Assembly (NCBI GenBank): GCA_018242685.1
Contig: JAFEBM010000008.1
Coordinates: forward strand, 1 to 64,000
Length of the DNA stretch: 64,000 bases
Direction of reading: 5' to 3'
Source of the DNA: Nitrospira sp.
GTDB lineage: Bacteria; Nitrospirota; Nitrospiria; Nitrospirales; Nitrospiraceae
In this document: positions 8,901-16,424 of the stretch, piece after piece
Layout of the letters: every line of letters starts with the position of its first letter
How positions within the stretch are numbered: position 1 is the first letter of the stretch
Position numbers and translations under genes: made by a program
Notes under the pieces: model-generated
The model's database searches: none
The model's input: only the letters and a program-made list of their open reading frames with translations
What the model was told of the DNA's origin: nothing

Positions 8901-10804
8901 AGATCCGGAGCGGACCGATTGCCGATATCCGAACGGCGGAACCGGTTGGGTACGGGGTGAACGGCAGCTTCCGGGAGTTGATGGTACAGGTCAATGACAC
9001 AGTGCCGCATACGGTGAACATCGTCACGGCGGGTAATCCGCCGGGACAGCCGATCGAAGTCGCGCTGGAGGCTGGGAAAACGGTATCTTTTCCCATGCCT
9101 GAAAAAATTCCCATGACGCCGATGCCCTTCCTCAACGGCGGAACGCATACGACGGGTGGTGGATTGAATTTCAAGGCCGAGCCCATCTCGAGTCGCTTGG
9201 CTGCGAATCCTGATTCGTCCAAGTTGTTCAGCAGCGCAGTGCACGGCGACCCCTATACGCCTATGATACGAGCGTACCTGGGCGATACCGTGGTATTCCG
9301 ACTGCTTGATACCATGGCGAATGAGACGATGGTGTGGACGGTCTCAGGCCATACCTATTTGACCGAACGTTATGCGGGCGATGCGAACCGGAAGAACTCG
9401 ATCCATATCGGCATTGCCGAACGGTACGATCTGGTAGTGCCGCAAGCGGGTGGACCACGGCTCCAGCCGGGAGACTACATCCATTTCAACGGCCGTAACT
9501 CCAAGTTTTCTGAGGGTGCCTGGGGCATCATGCGGGTGTTGGACAAGGAGGCGCCGGACCTCCAAAAGCTTCCTGCCGGATACAGCCGTCGAAATGAGAT
9601 CCCAAAGCCGCTGGCAGTCTGTCCGGCGGACGCTCCGATGAAAAGCTTCAACGTCGTGGCGTTGGATTATCCTTCGATGAAGCTGAACCCCAAGGCGCCT
9701 GACACCATCGAGGTCGACTTTGAACGGACGATCCAGATGGTCAATCCGAACGCCAAGATTTACGCGTTGGAAGAAGACGCCACGAAGGTTGCCGGAGGTG
9801 TCCAGCCGATGCCGTTGACCTTGCGGGCCAATATCGGAGATTGCCTCAAGGTGAAGCTGACCAACCGGATGAAGGAAAGCCGAGCCTCGTTCTCTGCCAT
9901 CGGCTTGGCGTTCGACCCCAAGGATTCGCTCGGCGCGAACGTCGGGAACAATCCCGGTGATCAGACCATCGCGCCGGGAGAAAGCCGCACCTACACGTAC
10001 TACGCGGACCCGTTCCTGGGAGAGACCGCCTCATTGGTGTGGGATTGGGGCAATGTGGTGACCAATCCGCGAAACGGGCTCTATGGAGCAGTGGTGATCG
10101 GCCCGAAGGGCGCCCAGTACCGTGACCCGAAAACCGGCGCGGATATTTCGACGAAGAACAGCTGGGTAGCCGATGTCATCGTCGATCGGACGATTCAGGG
10201 TTATGAGCACCGCGTGAATTACCGCGATGCGGCCTTGTTCTTCCAGGATGAGGACAATATCATCGGGACGAGTTTCATGCCCTATGTGCAAAACACGGCG
10301 GGTTTGACGGCGGTCAACTACCGATCGGAGCCCTATAAATTCCGCGAAGAGAAGGGGTGCAGCCTCGGCAAGGTGTTCCAACCCTGTGTCGTAGACAAGC
10401 CGGAAGATCCGGTGACGCCGATCATCGAGGCGCATGTCGGTGATCCCGTTCGCATCCACGTGTTCGGCGCGAGCAACGAACAGAACGGCATGTTCAGTGT
10501 CGAACAGCATGAATGGCCGATTGAGCCGTTCATGCGCGGAGCCGACATGATCAGCGTGGTGGAGTTCTCCGGATCGGAGACGCTGGACGCGTTCCTCCCG
10601 ACCGCCGGGGGGCCGTTCCGCATGCCGGGGGATTATGTCTGGAGCAATCAACGGCTACCCTACTCGCAGTCGGGACAGTGGGGTTATCTGCGGGTATTGC
10701 CGACTGGAGATCAACGGTTATTGCCGCTCTCCGGTCCCGGGACAGGAGCGAAGCATGCGTCCATTGATGAACCGGCGCATGTCGTTCCGGTAACAACACG
10801 GTAA
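5981..10804 (+). CDS. Giant six-cupredoxin multicopper oxidase
   Basis: The start at ATG 5981 follows the ribosome binding site AAGGAGGG (5966-5973) by seven bases. The ATG at 5963 is rejected because it lies inside the leader. The 1607-residue product has a signal peptide ending near 'LLAEA' and should act in the periplasm. Three repeat modules begin with 'CP..AP.K.' motifs at residues 126, 719 and 1214, each with two cupredoxin domains, as in ceruloplasmin/hephaestin and MnxG-type enzymes. Copper ligands are visible as four HxH pairs: H436/H438, H509/H511 inside HCHVAHHYIAGM (with C510, H515, M520 for type-1 copper), H809/H811 (THWHFLQFD) and H940/H942 (FWHDHALG). The order of motifs is permuted relative to laccases. 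Module 3 has lost its ligands. Likely substrates are Mn(II), Fe(II) or Cu(I); which one cannot be read from sequence. A strong terminator follows. Confidence 0.9.
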   Translation: MSHRHYTFTRVLSRLVAIALFLAPSALLAEAPSHVAMNHQAPGWAEQLKGQTIIENTMEGQPERTGMVERQHQRIMQQMEHDATAQRTGGYYNDLNMMHQYGAGNQDVLLMSNSGVEPVSMSGGQCPAAAPIRKYDISAINVEISLNMWLDFYPGYMYVLTENLEKVRAEETANREAREKEGYNPGAVKNGLQSQWIQPLVIRGNQGDCVKMTLRNQLEGGEEVSLNIHGSSMIVASTGKPATTTNPDSIAAKGKAVELEWYIPPTQQEGGRQFHSYSNDRELTVMGLFGTFVIEPKGSQYLDPLGVGEPTAMSSGWQAIIKNGAGPDFREFVLIYHEVGDEAFRPLNKKGDFIPQRDPLTDVYRPVARALNYRSEPFGVDNMQTQHEYFGFEDESMAYSAYTFGDPATTIPRSYLGDPAKFRLVHGGSEVFHSHHPHGGSIRWPRSPRAIDEMPLWHAAKNGPVKYPVIRMKSDRVDVEVIGPSETMDLETECGSGLCQQLAGDFLFHCHVAHHYIAGMWGYWRVYNTLQQGGDHNDVMPDLRELPDRAGRIQTGITSDQLIGRTVDWFGKTFTIVKDGKTNWKASPAVVNVKDWVNMQLPPQGQPGHQKDERAQTRSYDASVLDWAWQGDRAMTERENTVDNPRYKSTAPGNRLPILFESATGKVAWPHLKPHFGRRVIFSQNHNPAPWLDMIHLEDDGLPSSYPAKPGENGRWSICPENAGSKKYNVHFIQTPMTLADKQGDTPAIVDKDGLIYVLHEEEAQVRKSDIKYPLVVRANIYDCIDWMLTSEWLDDDHINFQASKINTHWHFLQFDNQSSDGVITGFSYEQSVRPFTMLEKKVKKGLPVPMNTVFTKAAKKGDRVMTVKNAAQYHPNVELLIGADNVEGNEIGRVKSIQGNQITLYRPLKNAHPANDIVTVEFVRQRFWADSDVGTVFWHDHALGRVTWPHGGFGTLITEPVGSTYHDPKTGKQIRSGPIADIRTAEPVGYGVNGSFRELMVQVNDTVPHTVNIVTAGNPPGQPIEVALEAGKTVSFPMPEKIPMTPMPFLNGGTHTTGGGLNFKAEPISSRLAANPDSSKLFSSAVHGDPYTPMIRAYLGDTVVFRLLDTMANETMVWTVSGHTYLTERYAGDANRKNSIHIGIAERYDLVVPQAGGPRLQPGDYIHFNGRNSKFSEGAWGIMRVLDKEAPDLQKLPAGYSRRNEIPKPLAVCPADAPMKSFNVVALDYPSMKLNPKAPDTIEVDFERTIQMVNPNAKIYALEEDATKVAGGVQPMPLTLRANIGDCLKVKLTNRMKESRASFSAIGLAFDPKDSLGANVGNNPGDQTIAPGESRTYTYYADPFLGETASLVWDWGNVVTNPRNGLYGAVVIGPKGAQYRDPKTGADISTKNSWVADVIVDRTIQGYEHRVNYRDAALFFQDEDNIIGTSFMPYVQNTAGLTAVNYRSEPYKFREEKGCSLGKVFQPCVVDKPEDPVTPIIEAHVGDPVRIHVFGASNEQNGMFSVEQHEWPIEPFMRGADMISVVEFSGSETLDAFLPTAGGPFRMPGDYVWSNQRLPYSQSGQWGYLRVLPTGDQRLLPLSGPGTGAKHASIDEPAHVVPVTTR

Positions 10805-10840
10805 CTCGGTTGCCTCTCAGGAGAGGCAATCACAATCTCG

Positions 10841-10872
10841 AAAAGGGGGAGGCCTGCGCTCCCCCTTTTTCT
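10841..10872 (+). terminator. Rho-independent terminator after the multicopper oxidase
   Basis: AAAAGGGGGAG (10841-10851) pairs with CTCCCCCTTTTT (10859-10870) around a seven-base loop, ending in a T-run. A second small hairpin, TGCCTCTC/GAGAGGCA, lies just upstream at 10811-10828. The structure separates the oxidase from the cupredoxin genes as transcription units. Confidence 0.85.
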
Positions 10873-10930
10873 TTATGACAGGCATCTGGTACCATGAGAG
10901 AAACCAATCTCAATCGAAGGTGAACATGCA

Positions 10931-11836
10931 ATGAAAGCAATGGTGGTTTCAGCTCTGCTCGTCTTGGCCTGTGTTTCAACGGCCTGGTCTTATCAAGAAA
11001 TTGAAGTGAGGGATGGCGGAACAATTACGGGAAAAGTGAGGATGACGGAAGGAAAGCCGATCCCCAAAGGGTTCAACCTCGTCACCTTTCCAGATCCTGT
11101 CTACTGCGGCAGAATTTCCACCGGGACTGGATGGAGGATTTTGGACGAGTTCAGCCTTTCTGCAAATCGAGGCCTCAAAGACACGGTTGTGTTGCTGATC
11201 AATGCAGAGAAAGGAAAGCCGTTTAAGTTCGTGCCGCCTACCATCGAGGCTCGCGACTGCCGGTTCTTGCCTTTTGTCAGTGTGGTGAAAGACCGAGCTG
11301 AGGTTCGCGTCGTCAATATGGATCCGGTGTTTCATGATATTCAGGCGTATGAAACGTCGGAGCTGGGTCCACGTGTGTTATTCAATACACCGCTTCCGAT
11401 GAATCCCTTGCATGTGCGCGATGCCGGGTCTGAGAGTCATGAGCATCTGGCCGGGCAACCGATGGTCGAAGTCGTCAAGATGACGAAGAACCGTCGGTTT
11501 TTCGTCATGCAATGTGGATTTCATGCCTACATGGAAAGCTGGGGGTTCGCCGTGGATAATCCCTATTACATGGTGACCGACGCGGATGGGCGGTTTTCGC
11601 TGTCCGATGTGCCTGCCGGCGAATATAGTTTGATGGCGTGGCATCCCGGAGTAGGGACGGTGCTCGAAAAAAACGTATCGGTTTCAGCGAAGAATACCGT
11701 GGAGGTTGATTTTACGTTCGAATCTCCCAAAGGACACCGAAGCGTCCACGAAATTGCGGAGAATCCGCATTACGGGTTGGAGGCGCTGGGAAAATCGTTG
11801 GAGATTCGTCCGACTCTCCAACTACAGACACCATAA
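10931..11836 (+). CDS. Secreted type-1 copper cupredoxin with carboxypeptidase-regulatory-like domain (copy 1)
   Basis: This 301-residue protein has a signal peptide ending at about 'TAWSYQ' and a GAAGGTGA ribosome binding site. A cupredoxin-like core spans roughly residues 25-210. The segment 'NMDPVFHDIQ' supplies H135, and 'QCGFHAYM' supplies C195, H198 and M201, the CxxHxxM pattern of plastocyanin/amicyanin type-1 sites. A carboxypeptidase regulatory-like fold follows ('DADGRFSLSDVPAGEYSLMAWHPG'-like region, about 216-262), typical of extracytoplasmic adhesion or folding modules. It probably carries single electrons or binds copper in the periplasm. Its neighbour is a close paralogue and the large multicopper oxidase lies upstream, which suggests electron exchange with that enzyme; this is inference. 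The N-terminal 'PVYCG' adds a second conserved cysteine, C59, shared by both copies. Confidence 0.8.
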   Translation: MKAMVVSALLVLACVSTAWSYQEIEVRDGGTITGKVRMTEGKPIPKGFNLVTFPDPVYCGRISTGTGWRILDEFSLSANRGLKDTVVLLINAEKGKPFKFVPPTIEARDCRFLPFVSVVKDRAEVRVVNMDPVFHDIQAYETSELGPRVLFNTPLPMNPLHVRDAGSESHEHLAGQPMVEVVKMTKNRRFFVMQCGFHAYMESWGFAVDNPYYMVTDADGRFSLSDVPAGEYSLMAWHPGVGTVLEKNVSVSAKNTVEVDFTFESPKGHRSVHEIAENPHYGLEALGKSLEIRPTLQLQTP

Positions 11837-11868
11837 TACCGTTCGTGTGAATTGAGAGAGCATTGCCG

Positions 11869-12801
11869 ATGACGAAAGTTGTCCGTTGTATTGTAAGTCT
11901 CGGTGCCGTCCTTGTCTCGGCATTGGTCCTTTCGTCACGCACGCCGGCAACCGCCTATGAAATCGTTCATGTACAACATGGTGGAACTATCGAAGGGACG
12001 GTGACTCTTGACGGACCGGTACCGGAGCCGAAGGGGTTCAATCTGATTACCTTTCCGGATCCTGCCTATTGCGGCCGTATCTCCAATGGTCGCGGGTGGC
12101 GCTTGCTGCATGACTTTGTCGTCGGTCCTCAAGGAGGATTGAGAAATGCCATTGTGCTCCTGGAAGGGGTCGAAGCCGGAAAACCGTTTGAGGTCTCTGT
12201 CCCTTTGATCGAAGCCCGTGATTGCATGTTTCAGCCGTTCATGACCATCGTCCGTAACGGACATGCAGTCGAGGTCATCAATATGGATCCCGTTATGCAC
12301 GACATCCAGGGTTATGAGACGTCGCCGGAAGCGGGCGCGCGAGTGTTATTCAATAGCCCTTTGGTCATGAATCATCAGCATCGGCGAGGGGATATCCACG
12401 CCACACACAACCATGCGCCGGGAGCATCGTTGGTCGGACCGATTTATTTAAACAAGGGGCGACGTACGTTCTATATGCAATGTGGCTTCCACGCCTATAT
12501 GGAAAGCTGGGCCATGGCCGTGAACAATCCATATTATTCCCTGACGGATGCCGAGGGGAGGTTCTCGATCGCCGGTATTCCTCCCGGCACCTATCAGTTG
12601 GTGGTATGGCACCCGCAGACAGGTCCTGGAGCGACAAGGACGGTTGTGGTGCAACCGGACGGAAAGCTTCGTGAGCAACTTTCACTGCCCGCTCCCAAGG
12701 GGAATCGAACTGCATATAAGGTCACGGATAGTCCTCGGTTCGGGCCCGAGTCGTTAGGGTACCCTGTTGACATCCAACCGTTGGTCGAACGTCAACAGTG
12801 A
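11869..12801 (+). CDS. Secreted type-1 copper cupredoxin with carboxypeptidase-regulatory-like domain (copy 2)
   Basis: A 310-residue paralogue of the preceding gene, 32 bp downstream and probably cotranscribed. ATG 11869 is preferred over TTG 11863 because a GAGAG box lies about ten bases upstream. Signal peptide to about 'TPATAYE'. The copper ligands are conserved: H144 in 'NMDPVMHDIQ' and C205, H208, M211 in 'QCGFHAYM'. The regulatory-like fold again follows ('DAEGRFSIAGIPPGTYQLVV', about 227-247). Compared with copy 1 it has an extra His-rich loop at about 169-183 ('NHQHRRG', 'HATHNHA'), which could bind additional metal. The C-terminal tail 'KGNRTAYKV...GPESLGYPV' is shared with copy 1 and marks a common family. 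Partner is unknown. Confidence 0.8.
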   Translation: MTKVVRCIVSLGAVLVSALVLSSRTPATAYEIVHVQHGGTIEGTVTLDGPVPEPKGFNLITFPDPAYCGRISNGRGWRLLHDFVVGPQGGLRNAIVLLEGVEAGKPFEVSVPLIEARDCMFQPFMTIVRNGHAVEVINMDPVMHDIQGYETSPEAGARVLFNSPLVMNHQHRRGDIHATHNHAPGASLVGPIYLNKGRRTFYMQCGFHAYMESWAMAVNNPYYSLTDAEGRFSIAGIPPGTYQLVVWHPQTGPGATRTVVVQPDGKLREQLSLPAPKGNRTAYKVTDSPRFGPESLGYPVDIQPLVERQQ

Positions 12802-13085
12802 TGCTCATGCCCGTGTGTGCTCCGAAGAAGACATGCCGATCGGTTTCTCTTAATCTGCCACGTTGCCTCCACAGGTGTCGGTATCGATTCTGAATGGCGA
12901 CAATATTCTCCCCTTTGAGCCGGAATTCTCCGACAGGCTCGTTAACCGAGTACCCGGCAAGCAATATTTGATCGTGAGAGTATGAACGGATGAAGGTCTT
13001 GCCGCAGCCGCGCTCTTATTTCGACAAACCAGCACGCTACCGCGAAGGTATGAGTGCAACGGGCCGGCGTCCTGAATGGTAGAGA

Positions 13086-14444
13086 ATGACCCTGCTGAAC
13101 ATGCGACTACATCTGATCATTTTGTTTGTCCTGGCCTGGTGTATTCCTATGGCTGGGTCTGCGTTTGGAGGGACGACCTCGCATATCCAGCAAAGCCAAG
13201 CACTCTATGACAAGAAAGACTATCAAAAGGCGCTTGCGGAACTGGACAAACTCGATTCTCAGACGTCAAGCGCACCGGACGTTCGTCGGCTCAAAATTCA
13301 CACACTGCTGAGGCTGGGCAACCCCAAGGATGCCCTGACCAACTATGATGAGCTCGTGCAGGTATTGAAGCATGAGGATCAGTCGATCCTTCGTGAGATT
13401 TCTCTGGGATTTGTCCTCGTCTTGACGAAGGACATGCGCGAGCAAATGCGTGGTGTGGCCTACACCGCCCTCAAGGAATGGCACAACTCCGAATCGATTC
13501 CATATTTAGAAGATGGGCTTAGCGACGGATCCGGTCTCGTCCGAGCCTTGGCGGCTGAAGGGCTTGCGAAACTAGACGAGGGACGCCGCTCGGCTCGATT
13601 CCGGAAGGCTCTGGAGGATCAAGCCGCGTTGGTGAAGGAAGCCGTACTCAAGGGGTTTGCGAAGTCTGAGGATACGTCGGTCATCCCGCTCGTCGAGCCG
13701 ATACTGAATGATCCCGAAGTACGAGTGCGAATTGCGGCTGCCTCGGTGCTCTGTCATCTGAAACGACTCAAAAGCTGCGAACTGCTCTTGCAGTATGCAA
13801 AAGCGCCGAATCCGGATGAGCGGACCTCGGCAATTCGTGCCTTGGTCGGTCGGCAGTCGTCAGAAGTTTCGCCGATTCTTATCGAGTCGAGCGAACATAA
13901 ACAGCCGTCGGTGCGCGGGGCTGCCGCCGCAGGGTTCGCCCACGTACCCACTGCCGAAGCGGTCACTGTCCTGACCAGGCTGCTGAGGGACCCGCTCGCT
14001 CCCGTGCGGATCGCCGCAGCCGTCAGCCTCGGGCAGCTGCACGGATTCGATGCCCGCACGCCGTTGCATGGGGCTCTTGATGATCGTGATCTCCCTGTCA
14101 GGGCGTTCGCCATCGGTGCGTTACTGGAACAGGGCGAACGGTATGAGATCGTGGCCGGCCCAGTCCAGACTCTCAGCAACACGAAAGAGCCCGCCGTTCG
14201 CGCTGCCGTGGCACGAGCCTTAGGGCATGCGGGAGAATCAAATCGCGAACCGGCGCGATCAGCCTTGATGCTGCTGGTTCAGGATACGGTGCCTCGAGTG
14301 AGGATTGCGGCGATCAAGTCGATGGCAAAGATCGAAGGGGTGAGTGCAATCCCACTTCTCAAACAGAGCCTGCATGATGAGGATGATGCCGTTCGGGCAA
14401 CGGCCGGAGGGGCACTGTTGAAAATTGTTCTACCGAATGAATAG
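13086..14444 (+). CDS. Exported HEAT-repeat protein
   Basis: The 452-residue protein has a signal peptide ('LIILFVLAWCIPMAGSAFGG') and should be periplasmic. Residues about 30-120 form TPR-like helices ('ALYDKKDYQKALAELDKL'). From about 130 to the end there are eight or more HEAT/PBS-lyase-type repeats with the recurrent pattern 'VR.AAA..L' or 'P.VRIAA..S..', each about 30 residues. Such solenoids bind proteins or assemble complexes. The start at 13086 (MTLLNM) has only a weak ribosome binding site; ATG 13101 is an alternative. It sits between the cupredoxin pair and the SUMF1-fold genes, which suggests a scaffold role in that locus. No catalytic residues are seen. Confidence 0.75.
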   Translation: MTLLNMRLHLIILFVLAWCIPMAGSAFGGTTSHIQQSQALYDKKDYQKALAELDKLDSQTSSAPDVRRLKIHTLLRLGNPKDALTNYDELVQVLKHEDQSILREISLGFVLVLTKDMREQMRGVAYTALKEWHNSESIPYLEDGLSDGSGLVRALAAEGLAKLDEGRRSARFRKALEDQAALVKEAVLKGFAKSEDTSVIPLVEPILNDPEVRVRIAAASVLCHLKRLKSCELLLQYAKAPNPDERTSAIRALVGRQSSEVSPILIESSEHKQPSVRGAAAAGFAHVPTAEAVTVLTRLLRDPLAPVRIAAAVSLGQLHGFDARTPLHGALDDRDLPVRAFAIGALLEQGERYEIVAGPVQTLSNTKEPAVRAAVARALGHAGESNREPARSALMLLVQDTVPRVRIAAIKSMAKIEGVSAIPLLKQSLHDEDDAVRATAGGALLKIVLPNE

Positions 14445-14552
14445 GGTCGAGATGTGTCGCTGTGCGGTGTTCATCGATATGGTTGGATCACGGTCGTTTC
14501 CCATCGCGATGGTTCGGTGAACTCGATTCTGGTCTTGGAAGGGAGTGTATCT

Positions 14553-15425
14553 ATGCTTGTTCGACCTGTTGCTGGGGTGGCACTGTTGTGCTTCGGGCTC
14601 AACGCGTCCTTTCTGCTTGCGAATGAGCAACCGGCGCACCATCCAATCGAACCGTCGACGAGCAAGGACGGCGCACCAATGATCATGATTCCCGCCGGCT
14701 CGTTCCCGATGGGTGTGCCGGCTGGAGCCCGTGACGGGGGCCGCGATGAATATCCACGCCATGACGTGTTCATCGACACATTTCTGATCGACACATTTGA
14801 AGTGACAAACGGCCGCTATCTGGAATTCGTGAAGGCCACAGGACATCGCGTTCCACAAAACCCAAGAAATCCCACAAGGAACCTCTGGCAAGGCGAGAGT
14901 ATCACCGAGGGGTTGATCGATCGACCCGTGATCAATGTGGATTGGTTTGATGCAGAGGCCTATTGCAGATGGGCGGGCAAACGACTTCCCACTGAAGCCG
15001 AATGGGAGAAGGCGGCCAAGGGGACGTCCGATAGGCGATTCCCCTGGGGGAATGTCGAACCGACCTCCAAACATCTCAATTACAATCAACGGTGGATCGG
15101 GGAGAAGACTCTCATGCCCGTCGGAAGTTATGAAGCGGGCAAGAGCCCCTATGGCCTGTATGACATGGCCGGCAATGTTTGGGAATGGGTCAATGACTGG
15201 TACGATGCCCGATATTATGAGAAGAGCCCGAAGAAGAATCCGAAAGGTCCGGACACAGGCACAAAGAAAGTGATCAGGGGCGCGGGCTGGCAAAACGAGA
15301 CGCCGACGGTCCGTATCTTTACTCGCGTGGAGAGCGATCCAACGGTTCGAAACGAGTCCACGGGATTTCGTTGCGCGATCAGTGAATCGATGAAACAGTC
15401 AACGGGGAATCCGATGACTCCGTAA
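14553..15425 (+). CDS. Exported SUMF1/FGE-fold protein without catalytic cysteines (copy 1)
   Basis: The frame begins at 14454, but ATG 14553 with GGAAGGGAG upstream and a following signal peptide ('GVALLCFGLNASFLLANEQ') is the likely start, giving 290 residues. The formylglycine-generating-enzyme sulfatase fold is clear: 'MIMIPAGSFPMG', 'TFEVTNGRYLEFVKATGH', 'RLPTEAEWEKAAKG', 'SPYGLYDMAGNVWEWVNDW' and a final 'STGFRCA'. True formylglycine-generating enzymes need two active-site cysteines in the segment before that end; here the segment 'GAGWQNETPTVRIFTRVES' has none. It is therefore unlikely to make formylglycine. Related non-catalytic members act as binding modules or modify other substrates. 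It converges with a paralogue on the other strand. Its role in the copper locus is inferred only from location. Confidence 0.8.
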   Translation: MLVRPVAGVALLCFGLNASFLLANEQPAHHPIEPSTSKDGAPMIMIPAGSFPMGVPAGARDGGRDEYPRHDVFIDTFLIDTFEVTNGRYLEFVKATGHRVPQNPRNPTRNLWQGESITEGLIDRPVINVDWFDAEAYCRWAGKRLPTEAEWEKAAKGTSDRRFPWGNVEPTSKHLNYNQRWIGEKTLMPVGSYEAGKSPYGLYDMAGNVWEWVNDWYDARYYEKSPKKNPKGPDTGTKKVIRGAGWQNETPTVRIFTRVESDPTVRNESTGFRCAISESMKQSTGNPMTP

Positions 15426-15456
15426 CCACCTCGACCGTGGAGACGGTTTCTGAAAG

Positions 15457-16368
15457 TTACGGGTTACCGGAAATCAATGATCGCGCGCACCGGAAACCGA
15501 TCGTCGCAGCACGTTGGTCCGGAGAGGCGCCGCCTCGGGTCGCCGTCCGAAGCATGACGCGGTTGCTTTTCCAGGAGCCACCCCGAACGCTCTTGTAGCG
15601 TCCGGTGGTTGGGCCCGGCGGATTGCGCTCCGGCATGTAGGCATAGTAGTCGAACCCGAACCAATCCTGTACCCATTCGGCAATGTTGCCCGCCATATGG
15701 TGCAGGCCGTAAGGACTCTTGCCTTCCTCATAGGAATCGACTGCTGCAAGAATAGGGATCTCATGGACATGATGTTGCCCGAACATCGCGAGTGTAGAGC
15801 TGGGAATCGCTTCACCCCATGGGTAGGGAATGCCTTCAGCCCCTCGCGCCGCTTTCTCCCATTCGGCCTCGGTCGGTAGTCTGGCCTGTTTTGACATGCA
15901 TAGATTGTTCGCCTCTGCCCATGTGACATAGAGCGCAGGCCAGCGGGTCAGGGTCTGGTCGGAGACGGAATGGATGGTGATGACATGCCAGAGGAGTTTC
16001 TGTAGTTCATCCGAGGGATGAACCTTCTGTTTCTGCTGGAAGGCCGCGTATTCTCCAAGGCTCACTTCATCTCGGTCCATCTCATAGGCATCTAACCAAA
16101 CTCGATGTTGAGGCAGTTCCGTATCGTCAAATTGGGTCGAGCTTCCATAGGGATCGTTATCGACTCTGTTGCTTCCGAGCAAAAATATGCCGGCCGGGAT
16201 GGTGATCACAGGCGACGGTCTGGCCAGCCTTGCGATCTCCGTTAAATGACGGGCCAATTCGGACGAGGGCTTTGAGCCGGCCTCTACGATGGAGGGGCTT
16301 TCCATGATGACCAGGAGAGAAAACGTGATCACAGACCAGGCACATCGCCGCTCTTCCAGAAACAACAT
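15457..16368 (-). CDS. Exported SUMF1/FGE-fold protein without catalytic cysteines (copy 2)
   Basis: A 303-residue paralogue of the facing gene, 31 bp away in convergent orientation. The N-terminus has a hydrophobic signal ('WSVITFSLLVIMESPSIVEAG'). Family landmarks are 'VITIPAGIFLLGSNR', 'MDRDEVSLGEYAAFQ', 'ARLPTEAEWEKAARG', 'YGLHHMAGNIAEWVQDWFG' and 'ATIGFRCAR'. The segment where formylglycine-generating enzymes carry their cysteine pair ('GGSWKSNRVMLRTATRGG') has none. Its start is divergent from the protease gene, with a 56-bp shared upstream region. Having two degenerate copies beside a copper oxidase is noteworthy because genuine aerobic FGE is itself a copper enzyme; loss of the cysteines argues that here only the fold is used. 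Confidence 0.8.
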   Translation of the reverse strand: MLFLEERRCAWSVITFSLLVIMESPSIVEAGSKPSSELARHLTEIARLARPSPVITIPAGIFLLGSNRVDNDPYGSSTQFDDTELPQHRVWLDAYEMDRDEVSLGEYAAFQQKQKVHPSDELQKLLWHVITIHSVSDQTLTRWPALYVTWAEANNLCMSKQARLPTEAEWEKAARGAEGIPYPWGEAIPSSTLAMFGQHHVHEIPILAAVDSYEEGKSPYGLHHMAGNIAEWVQDWFGFDYYAYMPERNPPGPTTGRYKSVRGGSWKSNRVMLRTATRGGASPDQRAATIGFRCARSLISGNP

Positions 16369-16424
16369 GATCCGATTATAGTATCCAGCCGTGACAAGTG
16401 CATCTCTTCGGAAAGGAGTATTGA

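Noticed and set aside
7739..9244. Long minus-strand open frame (about 500 codons) opposite the multicopper oxidase
   Set aside because: It lies entirely within a strongly supported gene, has no family-like motifs and is rich in Arg/His as expected for an antisense shadow of G+C-rich DNA.
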